A stretch of 42,594 nt of DNA, taken from Campylobacterales bacterium. Its GTDB lineage: Bacteria; Campylobacterota; Campylobacteria; Campylobacterales; Nitratiruptoraceae. The notes beneath the pieces are model-generated. The model ran no database searches. It saw nothing but the letters and a program-made list of their open reading frames with translations, and had not been told where the DNA came from. Location: positions 1-42,594 of the forward strand of contig JALWIX010000078.1 of NCBI GenBank assembly GCA_027082175.1, read 5' to 3'. Every line of letters begins with the position of its first letter. Position 1 is the stretch's first letter. Below, one piece after another: positions 17,778 to 26,474 of this stretch. Position numbers and translations under genes: made by a program.

Positions 17778-18851
17778 TTGTTAAAGTTTGTTTTTATACC
17801 GATTTTGTTGTTAAATCTATATAGCGAAGAAATAAATTTTGGTATAAGGAGCGACTCCTTATACCTCTCATATCATAATATACCTAAAAAAATATTCGTA
17901 AATCAGATATTTCCGGTAACTATAAAAGTAATAGTAACCGAAGAAACATATAAGAATCTCTCGTACAATTTTGAAAATTCGCAAGGCGTGCTGCCTATTA
18001 GCAGCGATATTCCGGAACGGCACGAAGGCATATATATCTATAAAACTTTCTATTTTAAGGCTTTAACTCAAAATATAAGAATACCTGATATCACCGTATA
18101 TCTTCTTAAAGACAATTACAGTCCCGTAATAAAAGATATTTTACCTGGAAAAAGCATAAAAGCGATAAAACTTAATCCTCCTAATGATTTTTGCCGCGTT
18201 TTGGCAAATTTTTTAAAGATTAAAAATTTTCAGGCAAATCAATATGATAAAAATCAAAATCTTATAGTTATCAACATTGAAGCCAATCTATCAAATCTAG
18301 AAGATTTTAATCTAGATTTTGCCGATAAACAAGGAATTGAAGAGATACGCCAAAACTTTCCTTTAACAGAAATAACATATTTTGCCATAGTTCCTTCATA
18401 TTTAAAAAATTTCAAATTTTCATACTTTAATTTATCAAAAAACAGATTTGAGCATATATCTAGAAAAATTGAAGTAAAAGATGAAACCGTAAGTACTCAG
18501 TCTGACATCAGACCCAGTGAAAATAGTCACAAAACTATAAAAATCATTATTTTACTATCTATCTCTACGTTTTTTTTAATAATAGCCCTTTTTAAAAAAT
18601 CTTTTTTATATCTTTTTATAGCTTTTATTTTTGGCGGATACGGAGCATACCTTTCGATACCTTTAAAAACTGTGTGTATTAAAGAAAATAGTAAGGTATC
18701 GTTACTGCCGACTAAAAACAGCACCATATTTTTTATTACAGATTACAATTTCAAAACAAAAAGATTGAACCATACAAACGGTTATACCAAGATAGAACTG
18801 CCTAACGGCAAGATAGGATGGGTAAAAGATGAAGATCTTTGCGAAAATTAG
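17778..18851 (+). CDS. BatD-like membrane protein with C-terminal SH3-like domain
   Basis: Function unknown. The 357 residues show a short N-terminal signal (1-16), beta-rich periplasmic domains reminiscent of BatD/CARDB folds (about 18-235), two adjacent membrane helices (about 253-271 and 275-294), and a C-terminal SH3b-like segment (296-357) with GYTKIELPNGKIGWVKDEDL. The position between purQ and plsC matches the putative periplasmic protein Cj0515 of C. jejuni, as I recall it. The only available start is TTG at 17778, one base after AAGG, which is poor spacing, so the true start is uncertain. Overlaps plsC by 23 bases. Confidence 0.75.
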   Translation: MLKFVFIPILLLNLYSEEINFGIRSDSLYLSYHNIPKKIFVNQIFPVTIKVIVTEETYKNLSYNFENSQGVLPISSDIPERHEGIYIYKTFYFKALTQNIRIPDITVYLLKDNYSPVIKDILPGKSIKAIKLNPPNDFCRVLANFLKIKNFQANQYDKNQNLIVINIEANLSNLEDFNLDFADKQGIEEIRQNFPLTEITYFAIVPSYLKNFKFSYFNLSKNRFEHISRKIEVKDETVSTQSDIRPSENSHKTIKIIILLSISTFFLIIALFKKSFLYLFIAFIFGGYGAYLSIPLKTVCIKENSKVSLLPTKNSTIFFITDYNFKTKRLNHTNGYTKIELPNGKIGWVKDEDLCEN

Positions 18852-19530
18852 AGGAGTTTGGGCTGCAGCCGTTATTATTGCGCTAGTTACATTTAACATT
18901 TTAGCATTTTTGATTTTCCCAAAAAGTCAATACAAAAAAATAAAAATGTTTTTTACTAAAAACATATTGAGATTTCTAGGGATAAAAGTAGTAACAGAGG
19001 GTGAGATTGATAAAGAAGCGAAAATGATTATAATGAATCACTCAAGTTTTATAGATATTCCGGTTATTGAAGCCGTTTATCCGTTTGACATGGTATGGAT
19101 AGCCAAAAAAGAGCTTTTCGATACGCCATTTTTTGGATTATTGCTTAAACTTCCGGAAAATATAAGACTTGATAGACAAGATAAAAGAGCCATAATAAAA
19201 CTTTTAAAAGAGGCCAAAGAGAAAGTTAAAAGAAAGACTATAGCAATTTTCCCTGAAGGCACCCGTTCTAGCAAAGATAGACTTCTTCCATTTAAACCTG
19301 GAGCAAAGGTAATAGCGGACAAACTTAATCTTAAAGTGCAACCTATCGTTATCGTATGCGCAAGAGAGAGATTTAACAGTAAAAAGTTAGAGTTAAACCC
19401 CGGAGTTATAAAAGTGAAATACCTTCCTTCTTTTGAGGCTAAAGAGGAGGAAGATTGGCTAAAAAATCTTAGAGAAGAGATGCAAAAGGTTTTAGACGAT
19501 GAAAAAAGAAAGCTTTGTCCTAAAGCTTGA
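18829..19530 (+). CDS. plsC: 1-acylglycerol-3-phosphate acyltransferase
   Basis: Acylates lysophosphatidic acid to phosphatidic acid at the inner membrane. The 233 residues have an N-terminal hydrophobic anchor (about 10-30), the catalytic box NHSSFID (HX4D) and the acceptor-binding box FPEGTRSS, spaced as in PlsC. It is the last gene of the ctpA run and its end overlaps the convergent ABC ATPase gene by 11 bases. Confidence 0.95.
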   Translation: MKIFAKIRGVWAAAVIIALVTFNILAFLIFPKSQYKKIKMFFTKNILRFLGIKVVTEGEIDKEAKMIIMNHSSFIDIPVIEAVYPFDMVWIAKKELFDTPFFGLLLKLPENIRLDRQDKRAIIKLLKEAKEKVKRKTIAIFPEGTRSSKDRLLPFKPGAKVIADKLNLKVQPIVIVCARERFNSKKLELNPGVIKVKYLPSFEAKEEEDWLKNLREEMQKVLDDEKRKLCPKA

Positions 19531-20092
19531 TTATCTTGTCACTGCACCATTTAGCCAAATCCAAATCATGCGTTATTAGCAGTATCCCCACCCTATCCAA
19601 AAGCTTTACTAAAAGTTTCATAACCTCAAGCTGTATGATATTATCAAGCGCCGATGTCGGCTCGTCTGCCAATAAAAGGTCAGGTTTCATCATAATAGAC
19701 CTTAAGATAGAGCATCTTTGAAGCTGTCCTCCCGAAAGTTCATGCGCTCTTTTATATAACAGTTCACTATCAATTTGCATCATATTAGCCAGCTCTTCGA
19801 TACCTTCTGTGGAGCATACATCCGAAATCTGCTCTATTATAGTGTATGAAGGGTGAAATGACGTATAGGGGTCTTGAAAAATTTGTGAAATCTTTTTAAC
19901 CTTAATTGAGCCTTTTATAGGTTTTAAAAATCCCCCTATCAACTCAAAAAGAGTGCTTTTTCCAACTCCGCTTGGACCAACGATGGAGACTATATCTCCT
20001 CTATAAACCTCAAGGGAAAAATCTCTAAAAAGAAGATTTTTCGCATCATATCCGAAAGTTAAATCTCTAATCTCTAATACTTTATCTTTCAT
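19520..20092 (-). CDS. Orphan short ABC transporter ATPase, peptide/nickel-type
   Basis: A complete minimal ABC nucleotide-binding domain in 190 residues: Walker A GPSGVGKST (39-47), Q-loop IFQDPYTSFHP (71-81), signature LSGGQLQRC (119-127), Walker B LLLADEPTSALD and H-loop ITHD (173-176). The Q-loop style (FQDPYTSFHP) and overall look resemble DppF/NikE-type oligopeptide or nickel ATPases. These are normally 250-330 residues with a C-terminal oligopeptide extension that is missing here. No permease or binding protein is adjacent, so the transport partner is unknown. Confidence 0.85.
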   Translation of the reverse strand: MKDKVLEIRDLTFGYDAKNLLFRDFSLEVYRGDIVSIVGPSGVGKSTLFELIGGFLKPIKGSIKVKKISQIFQDPYTSFHPSYTIIEQISDVCSTEGIEELANMMQIDSELLYKRAHELSGGQLQRCSILRSIMMKPDLLLADEPTSALDNIIQLEVMKLLVKLLDRVGILLITHDLDLAKWCSDKIIKL

Positions 20093-20259
20093 AAAGCAAT
20101 TATTCCATTTTTTATCTTAAAAGCGCCTCTAAATTATAAAAATAGACTTCAATGCCCTTTTTACTCTTACAAAAATATAAACTCATATATTAATATTTTT
20201 TTTCATTTAGTTATTATTTTTTTTCTAATAAAATCTTATTACAAATGATTGGAGAGTTA
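20093..20259 (+). promoter_or_regulatory. Control region of the first efflux operon
   Basis: A very AT-rich spacer divergent from the ABC gene. It contains the inverted repeat TAATAA-AATC-TTATTA (20226-20241) just upstream of the RBS GGAGAG (20251-20256). It could be an operator or simply promoter-type AT sequence. No regulator gene is adjacent to this operon. Confidence 0.35.
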
Positions 20260-20562
20260 ATGAGTTTGAAAAAGAAAATTCTAGGTTTGCTTATAATCGG
20301 CTTTTCGTTTTTGGTTTTTCACGATTTTGTTTTCGAATACATAGACCCTTGCCCGGAAAAAGTCGTATGTGTAGATGAACTTGATAAAAAAGAGTTAGAT
20401 GCGGCTTGTCAACTTCATGCGGATATTCATCACAGTTTTTTTCTTTTGGATAACATAAATATCTCGTTTGCCGACTTAAAAAGAGAGGAAGTGCACTATA
20501 GTGAAAATCCTTATAACGATCACCTAGAAATCTCCATATTTCATCCGCCTGCCACAGTTTGA
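20260..20562 (+). CDS. Small exported Cys/His protein heading the first RND operon
   Basis: Not recognised. From the ATG at 20260 (preceded by GGAGAG; the in-frame ATG at 20245 has no RBS) it is 100 residues. It begins MSLKKKILGLLIIGFSFLVF, a signal or membrane anchor. The exported part holds CPEKVVC, then CQLHADIHH, further acidic residues and a C-terminal HPPATV. Clustered Cys and His suggest metal binding. Its place ahead of an outer-membrane factor, adaptor and pump resembles small sensors such as CzcI in Cupriavidus, but I see no clear homology. Confidence 0.7.
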   Translation: MSLKKKILGLLIIGFSFLVFHDFVFEYIDPCPEKVVCVDELDKKELDAACQLHADIHHSFFLLDNINISFADLKREEVHYSENPYNDHLEISIFHPPATV

Positions 20563-20650
20563 CCGCTTTTTTTAAAAAAATTTTGCGACAATACCGATAA
20601 AACTTTTTATTAATCAATCGACAAAAAAATTTATGTATGAAAGGATATAA

Positions 20651-21850
20651 ATGAGATATATTATATTTATATCTTTAATATTTTCACTCTCTATCGCAAA
20701 AGAGGTGAATTTAGAAGAGATTATAAACGAGGTAAAAAAGAGTCACCCACTAGTAAAGATCATCGAAAAAGAGAGAAAGCTGATAGAAGTGGAGAATAAA
20801 CTTTCAATATCAGATGAACCGTTACAAATGGAAGTTTTGGGAGCATACGCGGAAGATAATGACGGTAGTAATGGAAATGAGTTTTATTTAAATCTCTCAA
20901 AAGAGTTTTTAACTCCAAATACAAAACAGATTATCAAAAAAAGCGGAGATATATTTGCCGAAGCGAAAACGCTTCAACTACAAAGCAGACTTTTAAAGGT
21001 TATCTATTCTATTAAAAATAGCTATTATGAAACCTGTTTTAACAAGCGGATATATACGTTAAAAAAAGAGAATTTTCAAAACTTGAAAGAGTTTGCCCAA
21101 AAAATGAGAAAAGCTTATGAGTTAGGAGAGATATCAAAAAAAGATATCTTAAGTATTGAAATGGAACTCCAAAGAGCCAAAAACGATCTTTTATTGGCCC
21201 AAAACGAAATCAAAAATTCATTGATGAGATTGAAAGAGATTCTCTCTTCTACAAAAATAGAGTTTGACGATATATATTGCGCGGAAAATAGCAAACTTGA
21301 GAATATCGTTTTTAATATAGACTCCATTTTAAAAGAGTCGCCAAATATAAAAGCTAAAAAATTGCAAATAGAGGCTTTGAAAAATTTACTTAAAAAATAT
21401 GAGTCATTTATAGAGAAATATTCGATAAACGTTGAGTATAGCGATGAATTTGGCACAAAAAAATATACCGCGGGCATAGGAATACCGCTTTATTTCACTA
21501 CTTCAAAAAGAGAGTTGGAAAAGAGAAAAGTTATGGAAAACATCACTTTAAAACAGACCCAATTAAATAGTGATATATCTCAAACAAAAGCCACTATATT
21601 AAAACTTAAAACTAAGTTGGGTTTAGTGATGAAAAATTACGAAATTACGAAAAAAATGGAAAAAGAACTAAAAGAGCTTAATGAGATTGTACAAAGAAGC
21701 TACTTAAACGGAGAAAGCTCCATCTTGGAACTTTTAAGTATAAAAAGAGATTTGATAAATACGAAAATAAAACAAATCGAATATAAAAAAGAGTATGCCA
21801 ACATATTCTTTGAGATATTAAGCACAGCAGGTATAAAGGAGACAAAATGA
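20651..21850 (+). CDS. Outer-membrane factor, TolC/CzcC family (first RND system)
   Basis: Forms the outer-membrane channel of the tripartite efflux pump. The 399 residues have a signal peptide (1-16, ending IAK) and the two OEP repeats of long amphipathic helices, for example KAYELGEISKKDILSIEMEL and SYLNGESSILELLSIKRDL. It has no N-terminal lipobox Cys, unlike many CzcC/CusC proteins. RBS AAGGAT upstream. Overlaps the adaptor gene by 4 bases. Confidence 0.88.
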   Translation: MRYIIFISLIFSLSIAKEVNLEEIINEVKKSHPLVKIIEKERKLIEVENKLSISDEPLQMEVLGAYAEDNDGSNGNEFYLNLSKEFLTPNTKQIIKKSGDIFAEAKTLQLQSRLLKVIYSIKNSYYETCFNKRIYTLKKENFQNLKEFAQKMRKAYELGEISKKDILSIEMELQRAKNDLLLAQNEIKNSLMRLKEILSSTKIEFDDIYCAENSKLENIVFNIDSILKESPNIKAKKLQIEALKNLLKKYESFIEKYSINVEYSDEFGTKKYTAGIGIPLYFTTSKRELEKRKVMENITLKQTQLNSDISQTKATILKLKTKLGLVMKNYEITKKMEKELKELNEIVQRSYLNGESSILELLSIKRDLINTKIKQIEYKKEYANIFFEILSTAGIKETK

Positions 21851-22929
21851 GAAAATTTATAATAACGGTTTTTTTAAGCGCATTAACGCTTTTTGCGAGT
21901 CAAACTATAACTTTAACAAAAAATCAAATTGAAAATTGGCAAATTAAGAGTAAAAAGATAGAATATACCAATGAGATTCCTTTAGGAGAGTATCTATCTC
22001 AGATAAAGGCTCCTCCATCAATGATCTATTCCGTATCTTTACCTTTTTCCGCTACTGTAGAAAAATTGGAAGTTGGCGAATACGATTTGGTACAAAAAGG
22101 AGCCATTTTAGCCAAAGTTACTTCAAAAGAGTGGATTGAAACTCAAAATGATCTAATCAAACTAAATATTGAGTTATCAAGAGTAAAAATAGATTATGAA
22201 AGAAAATCAAAATTATGCGAAGAGGGCATCATTCCTCAAAAACAGTGTCTTTTTTCAAAAGCGGAATATGAAACAATCAAAAATGAGTTTAAAAGCAAAA
22301 AATCGCTATTGAAGCTTTACGGCGCAACAGATAAAGATATACAAGATATCTTAAAAAATGCCAAAATCAAAAAAAGCCTGGTTATAAAGGCCCCCACACG
22401 AAGCATTGTTAGTAAGCTGCACGTAAATGTCGGCTCAACCACGGAAACTTCAAATCCTTTATTAACGCTTATATCCACTGAAAAAAAGGTTTTAGATATT
22501 TATATGCCGCTTAATACTTCTAAAAATCTAAACATTGGACAAAAAGTTAGGCTTTCTCTAAATTCTTATAATTTTAATAGTCGCGTATTAAAAAAATCAA
22601 AAATAATAAACCCGCAAAATCAGACTCAAAGAGTTAGATTTTTTGTTCCTTCAGATTTAGATTTGCTACTTGATTACAAAACAAACGCAAAAATCAAGAT
22701 ATTAAAAAAAGCTTTAAAAATACCAAAAATAGCCGCTATTTACATATCTAAAAAATATTATATCTTCAAAGAAACCGAAAAAGGTTTTGAACCGATAGTC
22801 ATAGAGATATTAGCTGAAGATAAAGAGTTTTTCTACGCAAAACCAGATAATAGATTAGAAAGTAACGACAAAATAGTGGTAGAAGGCGCAATGGTTCTTA
22901 AAGGTATGATGGAGGAGACAAATGATTGA
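21847..22929 (+). CDS. Periplasmic adaptor, CzcB-like (first RND system)
   Basis: Membrane-fusion protein linking the pump to the outer-membrane factor. The 360 residues have a signal peptide (about 1-18), a biotinyl-lipoyl half motif (VEKLEVGEYDLVQKGAILAK), a short helical hairpin (about 98-165), the second lipoyl half (APTRSIVSKLHVNVGSTTE) and beta-barrel domains. It lacks the Met-rich N-terminal copper segment of E. coli CusB. Overlaps the pump gene by 8 bases. Confidence 0.88.
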   Translation: MRKFIITVFLSALTLFASQTITLTKNQIENWQIKSKKIEYTNEIPLGEYLSQIKAPPSMIYSVSLPFSATVEKLEVGEYDLVQKGAILAKVTSKEWIETQNDLIKLNIELSRVKIDYERKSKLCEEGIIPQKQCLFSKAEYETIKNEFKSKKSLLKLYGATDKDIQDILKNAKIKKSLVIKAPTRSIVSKLHVNVGSTTETSNPLLTLISTEKKVLDIYMPLNTSKNLNIGQKVRLSLNSYNFNSRVLKKSKIINPQNQTQRVRFFVPSDLDLLLDYKTNAKIKILKKALKIPKIAAIYISKKYYIFKETEKGFEPIVIEILAEDKEFFYAKPDNRLESNDKIVVEGAMVLKGMMEETND

Positions 22930-25900
22930 TAATATCATTAAATTTTCGCTCTCGCAAAGACTTTTTATACTGTTGTTGGCTCTAATAATACTTGGTTTTG
23001 GCATTAAGTCGTATAAAGAGCTTCCTATTGACGCTTTCCCGGATATTTCGCCTACTCAAGTTAAGATTATTATAAAGTCAAGCGGTATGACGCCATCCGA
23101 AGTAGAATCGCGTATAACTACGCCTATAGAGCTTGCTATGCTAGGCATCCCACACCAAAGTATCGTAAGGTCTATTTCAAAATACGGACTTTGCGATATA
23201 ACAATAGATTTTGAAGAGGGTACCGATATTTACTGGGCTAGGCAACAGGTAAGCGAAAGATTAAACTCTATAAAAGATGAGCTTCCAAAAAATATAGAAG
23301 GCGGTCTTGCGCCTATTAGTACTCCGCTAAGTGATATATTGATGTTTACTATAGAATCGGACAAACTCTCTTTAACTGAAAAAAGAACTATTCTCGATTG
23401 GATTATAGCCCCAAAAATCAGAAGTATAAACGGAGTTGCGGAAGTAAACTCCTTAGGCGGTTTCGTAAAAACATATCAAGTAACTCCCAACTTAGAAAAA
23501 ATGCAGGCTTTTGGCATTCACATGGATATGTTAAAAACCGCTCTTCAAGAAAACAATATTAACGATGGAGCGGGAAGAGTAACTGTGGGACCAGAGAGTT
23601 TTTACGTTAGAAGCGTGGGAAAGATTGAAGATATAGAAGATATTAAAAATAGAGCGGTAAAAAAAATAGGCGATAAAATCATAAAAGTTAAAGATATCGC
23701 AGAGGTGAGCATCGGACACCTAACAAGAGCCGGTTTTGTAACAAAAGACGGAAAAGGCGAAGCTGTAGAAGGGATAGTTCTTTCACTCAAAGGCGCTAAT
23801 GCCGCAAAAGTTATAAAAGAGGTTAAAGACGAATTAAAAAAAATGGAAAAATCATTACCCGAAGGAACTTCGATAAAACTTCTATATGATAGAAGCGAGC
23901 TTGTAAATATCGCCACACATACGGTTAAAAAAGCTCTTATAGAAGCGGTGGTTTTGATCGTTGTGATACTTCTTGTGATGCTTGGAAATATAGCTTCTGC
24001 TATCTCAGTCGCCTTAATACTTCCTTTCGCTTTGCTTATGAGTTTTATCGCTATGAAAATGTTTGGACTTAGCGCAAATCTTATGAGTTTGGGAGGACTT
24101 GCCATAGCGGTCGGAATGCTGGTTGACTCGGCAGTTGTTATGGTAGAACACATAACGGCTGAGTTGGGAAATCCAAAGCATAAAAAACAGACAAAAACAG
24201 ATATTATTTTAAGAGCGGCTAGAGAGGTTGCCCCCTCTATCGTAACGGGAGTTTTGATTATTATTATAGTTTTTATGCCTCTTTTGACGCTTGAGGGACT
24301 AGAGGGAAAACTCTTTAAACCCGTTGCGCTAAGCATCGTTTTCGCACTTTTTAGCTCTCTTGTTTTAGCCATAACTTTAATACCTGTATTTAGCTATATG
24401 ATACTAAAAATTAGACCTGATAAAGAGTCTTTTGTTATGAGATTATTGCTAAAAACATATAAACCTTCCCTACTTTTTGCCATCAAAAACCAGTGGCTTG
24501 TTGTGTTAACCGCCTTTATTTTAATGGGAAGCGCCGTATATATGTTTACTCAAGTTGGTAAAACTTTTATGCCTACGATGGATGAAGGGAGTATTATTAT
24601 AGGGATAGAAAAAAACCCTTCTATAAGTCTTGATGAGAGTAAAGTTATGGACCTAAAAATACAGCAAAAGATTCTTAAAGAGGTTCCGGAAGTAATCTCT
24701 ATAGTTGCTAGAACGGGAAGCGACGAACTTGGTCTTGACCCGATGGGATTAAACGATACGGATACTTTCTTAGTGCTCAAACCAAAAGATGAGTGGAGAA
24801 AACCGGATAAAGAGTGGCTAATAAACGAGCTTAGAAAAGTTTTAGAAGAGTTTCCTGGCATTGAATATAGTTTCACTCAGCCCATAGAGATGAGAGTTTC
24901 GGAGATGCTAACCGGCGTTAGAGGCGATCTTGCCATAAAGATTTACGGAAGCGATCAAGATGTTTTAAACGAACTTGGAAAAAAGATAAAAAAACTTTTG
25001 GAAAAAGTTCCGGGAAGTACGGACGTGTATAAAAAAGCAAATGAGGGTTTTGAGTATCTAGAACTTGTTTTCAACCACAACGCTTTAGGACTTTACGGAG
25101 TTAGCGAAGCCGAAATAGCAACATATTTAAAAACGCTTATTGATGGGGTTAAGATAGGAATTATACAAGAGGGTATGAGAAGAGTTGATCTAGTTATAAA
25201 AGGAGAAGAGACTCTGCAAAAATCGATCTCAAAACTTAAAAAGTTAAACTATACTTTGCCAAACGGCAAAACTGTTCCTTTGACTCAACTCGTAATGTTC
25301 AGGCAAACCGGCGGCCCGGTTCAGATTGAACATGAAAAAGGGCTTAGAAAAACGGTAGTGCAAAGCAACGTAGAAGGAAGAGACCTTGTAGGATACGTAG
25401 AAGACGTTAAAAAACTGATAGATAAAGAGATAAAACTTCCGGCCGGCTACTTTATAGAGTATGGCGGAGAGTTTGAAAATCAGCAAAGAGCGGCAAAAAG
25501 ACTTATGATAATTGTTCCTATTTCGATTTTTATGATATTTATACTGCTTTTTATGTCTTTTAACTCTTTGACGCAAGCTCTATTGGTTTTAGTAAACATA
25601 CCTTTGGCCTTAGTCGGAGGAATTGCCGGTCTATATTTTACCGGAGAGTATCTATCCGTTCCGGCTTCAGTCGGCTTTATCGCACTTCTTGGTATAGCTA
25701 TACTTAACGGAGTCGTAATGGTAAACTATTTTAATCAACTAGTATTAAACGGTATGAGCGTAAAAGACGCGGTAATTACAGGAGCTATGAGAAGATTAAG
25801 ACCCGTTTTAATGACGGCTCTAATTGCCGCTTTAGGTCTGCTTCCACTAATGTTTGCAACGGGTCCAGGTTCTGAGATACAAAGACCTCTAGCCATAGTC

Positions 25901-25993
25901 GTTATATATGGACTCGCTAGCTCCACTATGCTTACGTTGGTAGTCCTTCCTATTTTGTATCTTAGATTTATAAAAGATATAAACAATAAGTAA
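22922..25993 (+). CDS. Heavy-metal RND efflux pump, CzcA-like, not copper type
   Basis: Proton-driven inner-membrane pump of the HME subfamily. The 1023 residues have the usual duplicated layout. TM4 carries GGLAIAVGMLVDSAVVMVEH with proton-relay D402. Aligned by eye with CusA, the three copper methionines are absent: G561, an Asp in the GLNDTDTF segment, and Glu in RVSEMLTG. This favours divalent cations (Zn, Co, Cd, Ni) or another substrate over Cu/Ag. The end coincides with the start of a strong terminator hairpin. Confidence 0.92.
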   Translation: MIDNIIKFSLSQRLFILLLALIILGFGIKSYKELPIDAFPDISPTQVKIIIKSSGMTPSEVESRITTPIELAMLGIPHQSIVRSISKYGLCDITIDFEEGTDIYWARQQVSERLNSIKDELPKNIEGGLAPISTPLSDILMFTIESDKLSLTEKRTILDWIIAPKIRSINGVAEVNSLGGFVKTYQVTPNLEKMQAFGIHMDMLKTALQENNINDGAGRVTVGPESFYVRSVGKIEDIEDIKNRAVKKIGDKIIKVKDIAEVSIGHLTRAGFVTKDGKGEAVEGIVLSLKGANAAKVIKEVKDELKKMEKSLPEGTSIKLLYDRSELVNIATHTVKKALIEAVVLIVVILLVMLGNIASAISVALILPFALLMSFIAMKMFGLSANLMSLGGLAIAVGMLVDSAVVMVEHITAELGNPKHKKQTKTDIILRAAREVAPSIVTGVLIIIIVFMPLLTLEGLEGKLFKPVALSIVFALFSSLVLAITLIPVFSYMILKIRPDKESFVMRLLLKTYKPSLLFAIKNQWLVVLTAFILMGSAVYMFTQVGKTFMPTMDEGSIIIGIEKNPSISLDESKVMDLKIQQKILKEVPEVISIVARTGSDELGLDPMGLNDTDTFLVLKPKDEWRKPDKEWLINELRKVLEEFPGIEYSFTQPIEMRVSEMLTGVRGDLAIKIYGSDQDVLNELGKKIKKLLEKVPGSTDVYKKANEGFEYLELVFNHNALGLYGVSEAEIATYLKTLIDGVKIGIIQEGMRRVDLVIKGEETLQKSISKLKKLNYTLPNGKTVPLTQLVMFRQTGGPVQIEHEKGLRKTVVQSNVEGRDLVGYVEDVKKLIDKEIKLPAGYFIEYGGEFENQQRAAKRLMIIVPISIFMIFILLFMSFNSLTQALLVLVNIPLALVGGIAGLYFTGEYLSVPASVGFIALLGIAILNGVVMVNYFNQLVLNGMSVKDAVITGAMRRLRPVLMTALIAALGLLPLMFATGPGSEIQRPLAIVVIYGLASSTMLTLVVLPILYLRFIKDINNK

Positions 25994-26016
25994 TATACGG
26001 GCTTAGCCCCGTATAT
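25993..26016 (+). terminator. Rho-independent terminator after the first RND operon
   Basis: ATATACGGG (25993-26001) pairs perfectly with CCCGTATAT (26008-26016) around CTTAGC, followed by TTTGTCTATTTTGTC. It separates the two efflux operons. Confidence 0.75.
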
Positions 26017-26050
26017 TTGTCTATTTTGTCTCTTACACGCTTTTTCCACA

Positions 26051-26102
26051 TATAAAAAGTTATCATTTTCCGTTCAAAAACCAGACAAAGGATGGAAAAT
26101 GA
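26051..26102 (+). promoter_or_regulatory. Promoter and start-codon dyad of the copper efflux operon
   Basis: TATAAA at 26051-26056 is a possible -10 box. Downstream, TCATTTTCC (26063-26071) is exactly repeated in inverse as GGAAAATGA (26094-26102). The right arm contains the ATG of the YtkA-like gene and the loop contains the RBS AAGGAT. It could be a translational switch or an operator for the response regulator encoded downstream. Confidence 0.4.
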
Positions 26103-26473
26103 GACTAAAAACAATTATTTTGACTATGTTTTTAGTTGTATCCTCTTATGCTGCAGGGTTCCAAAAGCATATTAAATACAGAGGTTTCAATGTAGAATTT
26201 ATTTCTACAAAACCGCTAACTTCTGGAGAAAACAGTTTGACCTTAAAAATCAGCAAAAAGGGTTTAAATCCAAAAGAGGTCAAAGTAAAGTTTTTTATGC
26301 CCGCAATGCCTGGAATGCCATATATGGAAAATTTTGCAAAAGTCAAGCCTTTAAAAGATGGAGAATATCTTTTAAATGTAAAGTTTCCAATGAGAGGAAC
26401 CTGGCAGGTACACATTTTTGTTATAGACAAGAATGGGAAAAAGTATAGAGTTAAAACTTCGGTGAGTTTTTAA
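26099..26473 (+). CDS. Met-rich YtkA/FixH-like periplasmic protein
   Basis: A 124-residue exported protein with a signal peptide (1-19, ending SYAAG) and an immunoglobulin-like YtkA-type domain. The loop MPAMPGMPYM (67-76) places four methionines three residues apart, a typical Cu(I) or Ag(I) ligand arrangement, and W102 and H105 in GTWQVHIFV lie on the closing strand. As first gene of the CusA operon it probably scavenges or hands over periplasmic copper, in the role CusF plays in E. coli (inference). It lies 1 base before the outer-membrane factor gene. Confidence 0.82.
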   Translation: MRLKTIILTMFLVVSSYAAGFQKHIKYRGFNVEFISTKPLTSGENSLTLKISKKGLNPKEVKVKFFMPAMPGMPYMENFAKVKPLKDGEYLLNVKFPMRGTWQVHIFVIDKNGKKYRVKTSVSF

Positions 26474-26474
26474 A

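Noticed and set aside
20245-20259. Upstream ATG for the small protein ahead of the first RND operon
   Set aside because: No ribosome-binding site precedes it, whereas GGAGAG precedes the in-frame ATG at 20260.
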